From Thermoplasmata archaeon (GTDB lineage: Archaea > Thermoplasmatota > Thermoplasmata > RBG-16-68-12), in NCBI GenBank assembly GCA_013329855.1, contig DUJI01000174.1:1-5026 (forward strand): DNA of 5,026 nt. The letters run 5' to 3'. Positions within the stretch are counted from its first letter, which is position 1. Every line of letters begins with the position of its first letter. Positions 4,699-5,026 of the stretch are shown here, one piece after another. Position numbers and translations under genes: made by a program. A model generated the notes under the pieces. The model did not search any database, had not been told where the DNA came from, and was given only the letters and a program-made list of their open reading frames with translations.

Positions 4699-5026
4699 GC
4701 CCTTGCGCCGTCGACGCCTGGCCCAAGGCGGCTTGGAGCGCCCGCAGCGCCAGGAGGGCGCACTGTTCGCGGACCGAGCTCAGGGGGACGCCGAGGCCCT
4801 TCAGGACGGTGTCCCGGTCGAGGGCCCTCGCCTCCGCCAGCGTTTTCCCCTTCAACCCGTCCGTGAGCAGGGAGGCGCTCGCCATGCTGATCGCGCAACC
4901 TTCTCCGTCGAAGCGGACCTCCTCGATGCGATCGGAGCCGTCCACGCGGAGGGTCAGCGAGATCTCGTCCCCGCACAGGGGATTGGACTCGCGTGCGGCG
5001 TGGGTCGCGGGATCCAGCGTGCCGCG
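4694..5026 (-). CDS. Iron-sulfur cluster assembly scaffold (IscU/SufU/NifU-N type), C-terminal part
   Basis: 110 residues and the TAA stop are visible; the N-terminus lies beyond the right edge, probably by 15-30 residues given the family's usual length. All three cluster-binding cysteines are present: C18 in NPLCGDEI with D20, C44 in GEGCAISMASAS, and C89 in REQCALLALRAL (numbered from the window edge). The GEGC-x-IS-x-ASAS form is SufU-like. However, the spacing between the second and third cysteines is IscU-like: the roughly 20-residue insert that marks Bacillus SufU is absent. The protein would build a transient Fe-S cluster from persulfide sulfur and iron and pass it to apo-proteins in the cytosol. 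It heads an apparent operon with cysteine synthase. A GTG at 4945 is internal to the domain and is not the start. Confidence 0.9.
   Translation of the reverse strand, partial: RGTLDPATHAARESNPLCGDEISLTLRVDGSDRIEEVRFDGEGCAISMASASLLTDGLKGKTLAEARALDRDTVLKGLGVPLSSVREQCALLALRALQAALGQASTAQGH

Noticed and set aside
4694..4945. Scaffold gene starting at GTG 4945
   Set aside because: In-frame coding with the conserved NPLCGD motif continues upstream to the window edge, so GTG 4945 is internal.
3321..4976. A 551-codon minus-strand frame ending in the JAMM domain
   Set aside because: Upstream of about 3740 its translation is Arg/Pro/Gly-rich and runs through cysM and the scaffold gene in another frame. 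Only the JAMM part is real.

Overview
The window is GC-rich and densely coded. It looks like part of a chromosome from an archaeon, most likely a high-GC member of the Thermoplasmatota/Euryarchaeota. The reasons are a DUF998-type membrane protein, short AT-rich TATA-like boxes about 25-45 bases ahead of several starts, a possible leaderless start, and a sulfur-transfer gene set built on ubiquitin-like, E1-like and JAMM proteins. The lineage is inferred from these features, not from a marker gene. No rRNA, tRNA, CRISPR array, transposase or phage gene was seen.

Layout. On the minus strand, from the right edge leftwards: an iron-sulfur cluster scaffold protein (4694 to beyond 5026, N-terminus cut off), a PLP-dependent cysteine synthase of the CysM type (3737-4666) and a JAMM/MPN+ metallopeptidase resembling Mec (3321-3740, apparently starting at CTG). 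These three lie head to tail with a 27-base gap and then a stop/start overlap, so they are probably one operon. In the middle, on the plus strand, are a six-helix DUF998 membrane protein (about 2118-2729) and an unrecognised 136-residue protein (2914-3324). The latter meets the JAMM gene tail to tail; their stop codons share the palindrome CTAG. On the left, on the minus strand, are a 485-residue fusion of a CysO/MoaD-like sulfur carrier, a MoeB/ThiF E1-like enzyme and a rhodanese (488-1945), then a small helical protein (129-473), then the first 29 codons of a probable DUF1684 protein that runs off the left edge.

How the genes fit together. The carrier, E1-like enzyme, rhodanese, CysM and JAMM peptidase are the parts of the thiocarboxylate route to cysteine known from Mycobacterium tuberculosis (CysO, MoeZ, CysM, Mec). 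There the E1 adenylates the Gly-Gly tail of the carrier, sulfur is loaded as a thiocarboxylate, CysM joins it to an aminoacrylate made from an activated serine, and the JAMM peptidase releases cysteine. Here the carrier is fused in frame to the N-terminus of its own activating enzyme, so its Gly-Gly (residues 92-93) is internal and cannot be activated unless the chain is cut or the carrier is supplied separately. The nearby JAMM peptidase is an obvious candidate to make that cut. The scaffold upstream of CysM links the cysteine module to Fe-S assembly. This self-processing, tethered-carrier arrangement is the most interesting point in the window. It is an inference from domain architecture and has not been demonstrated.
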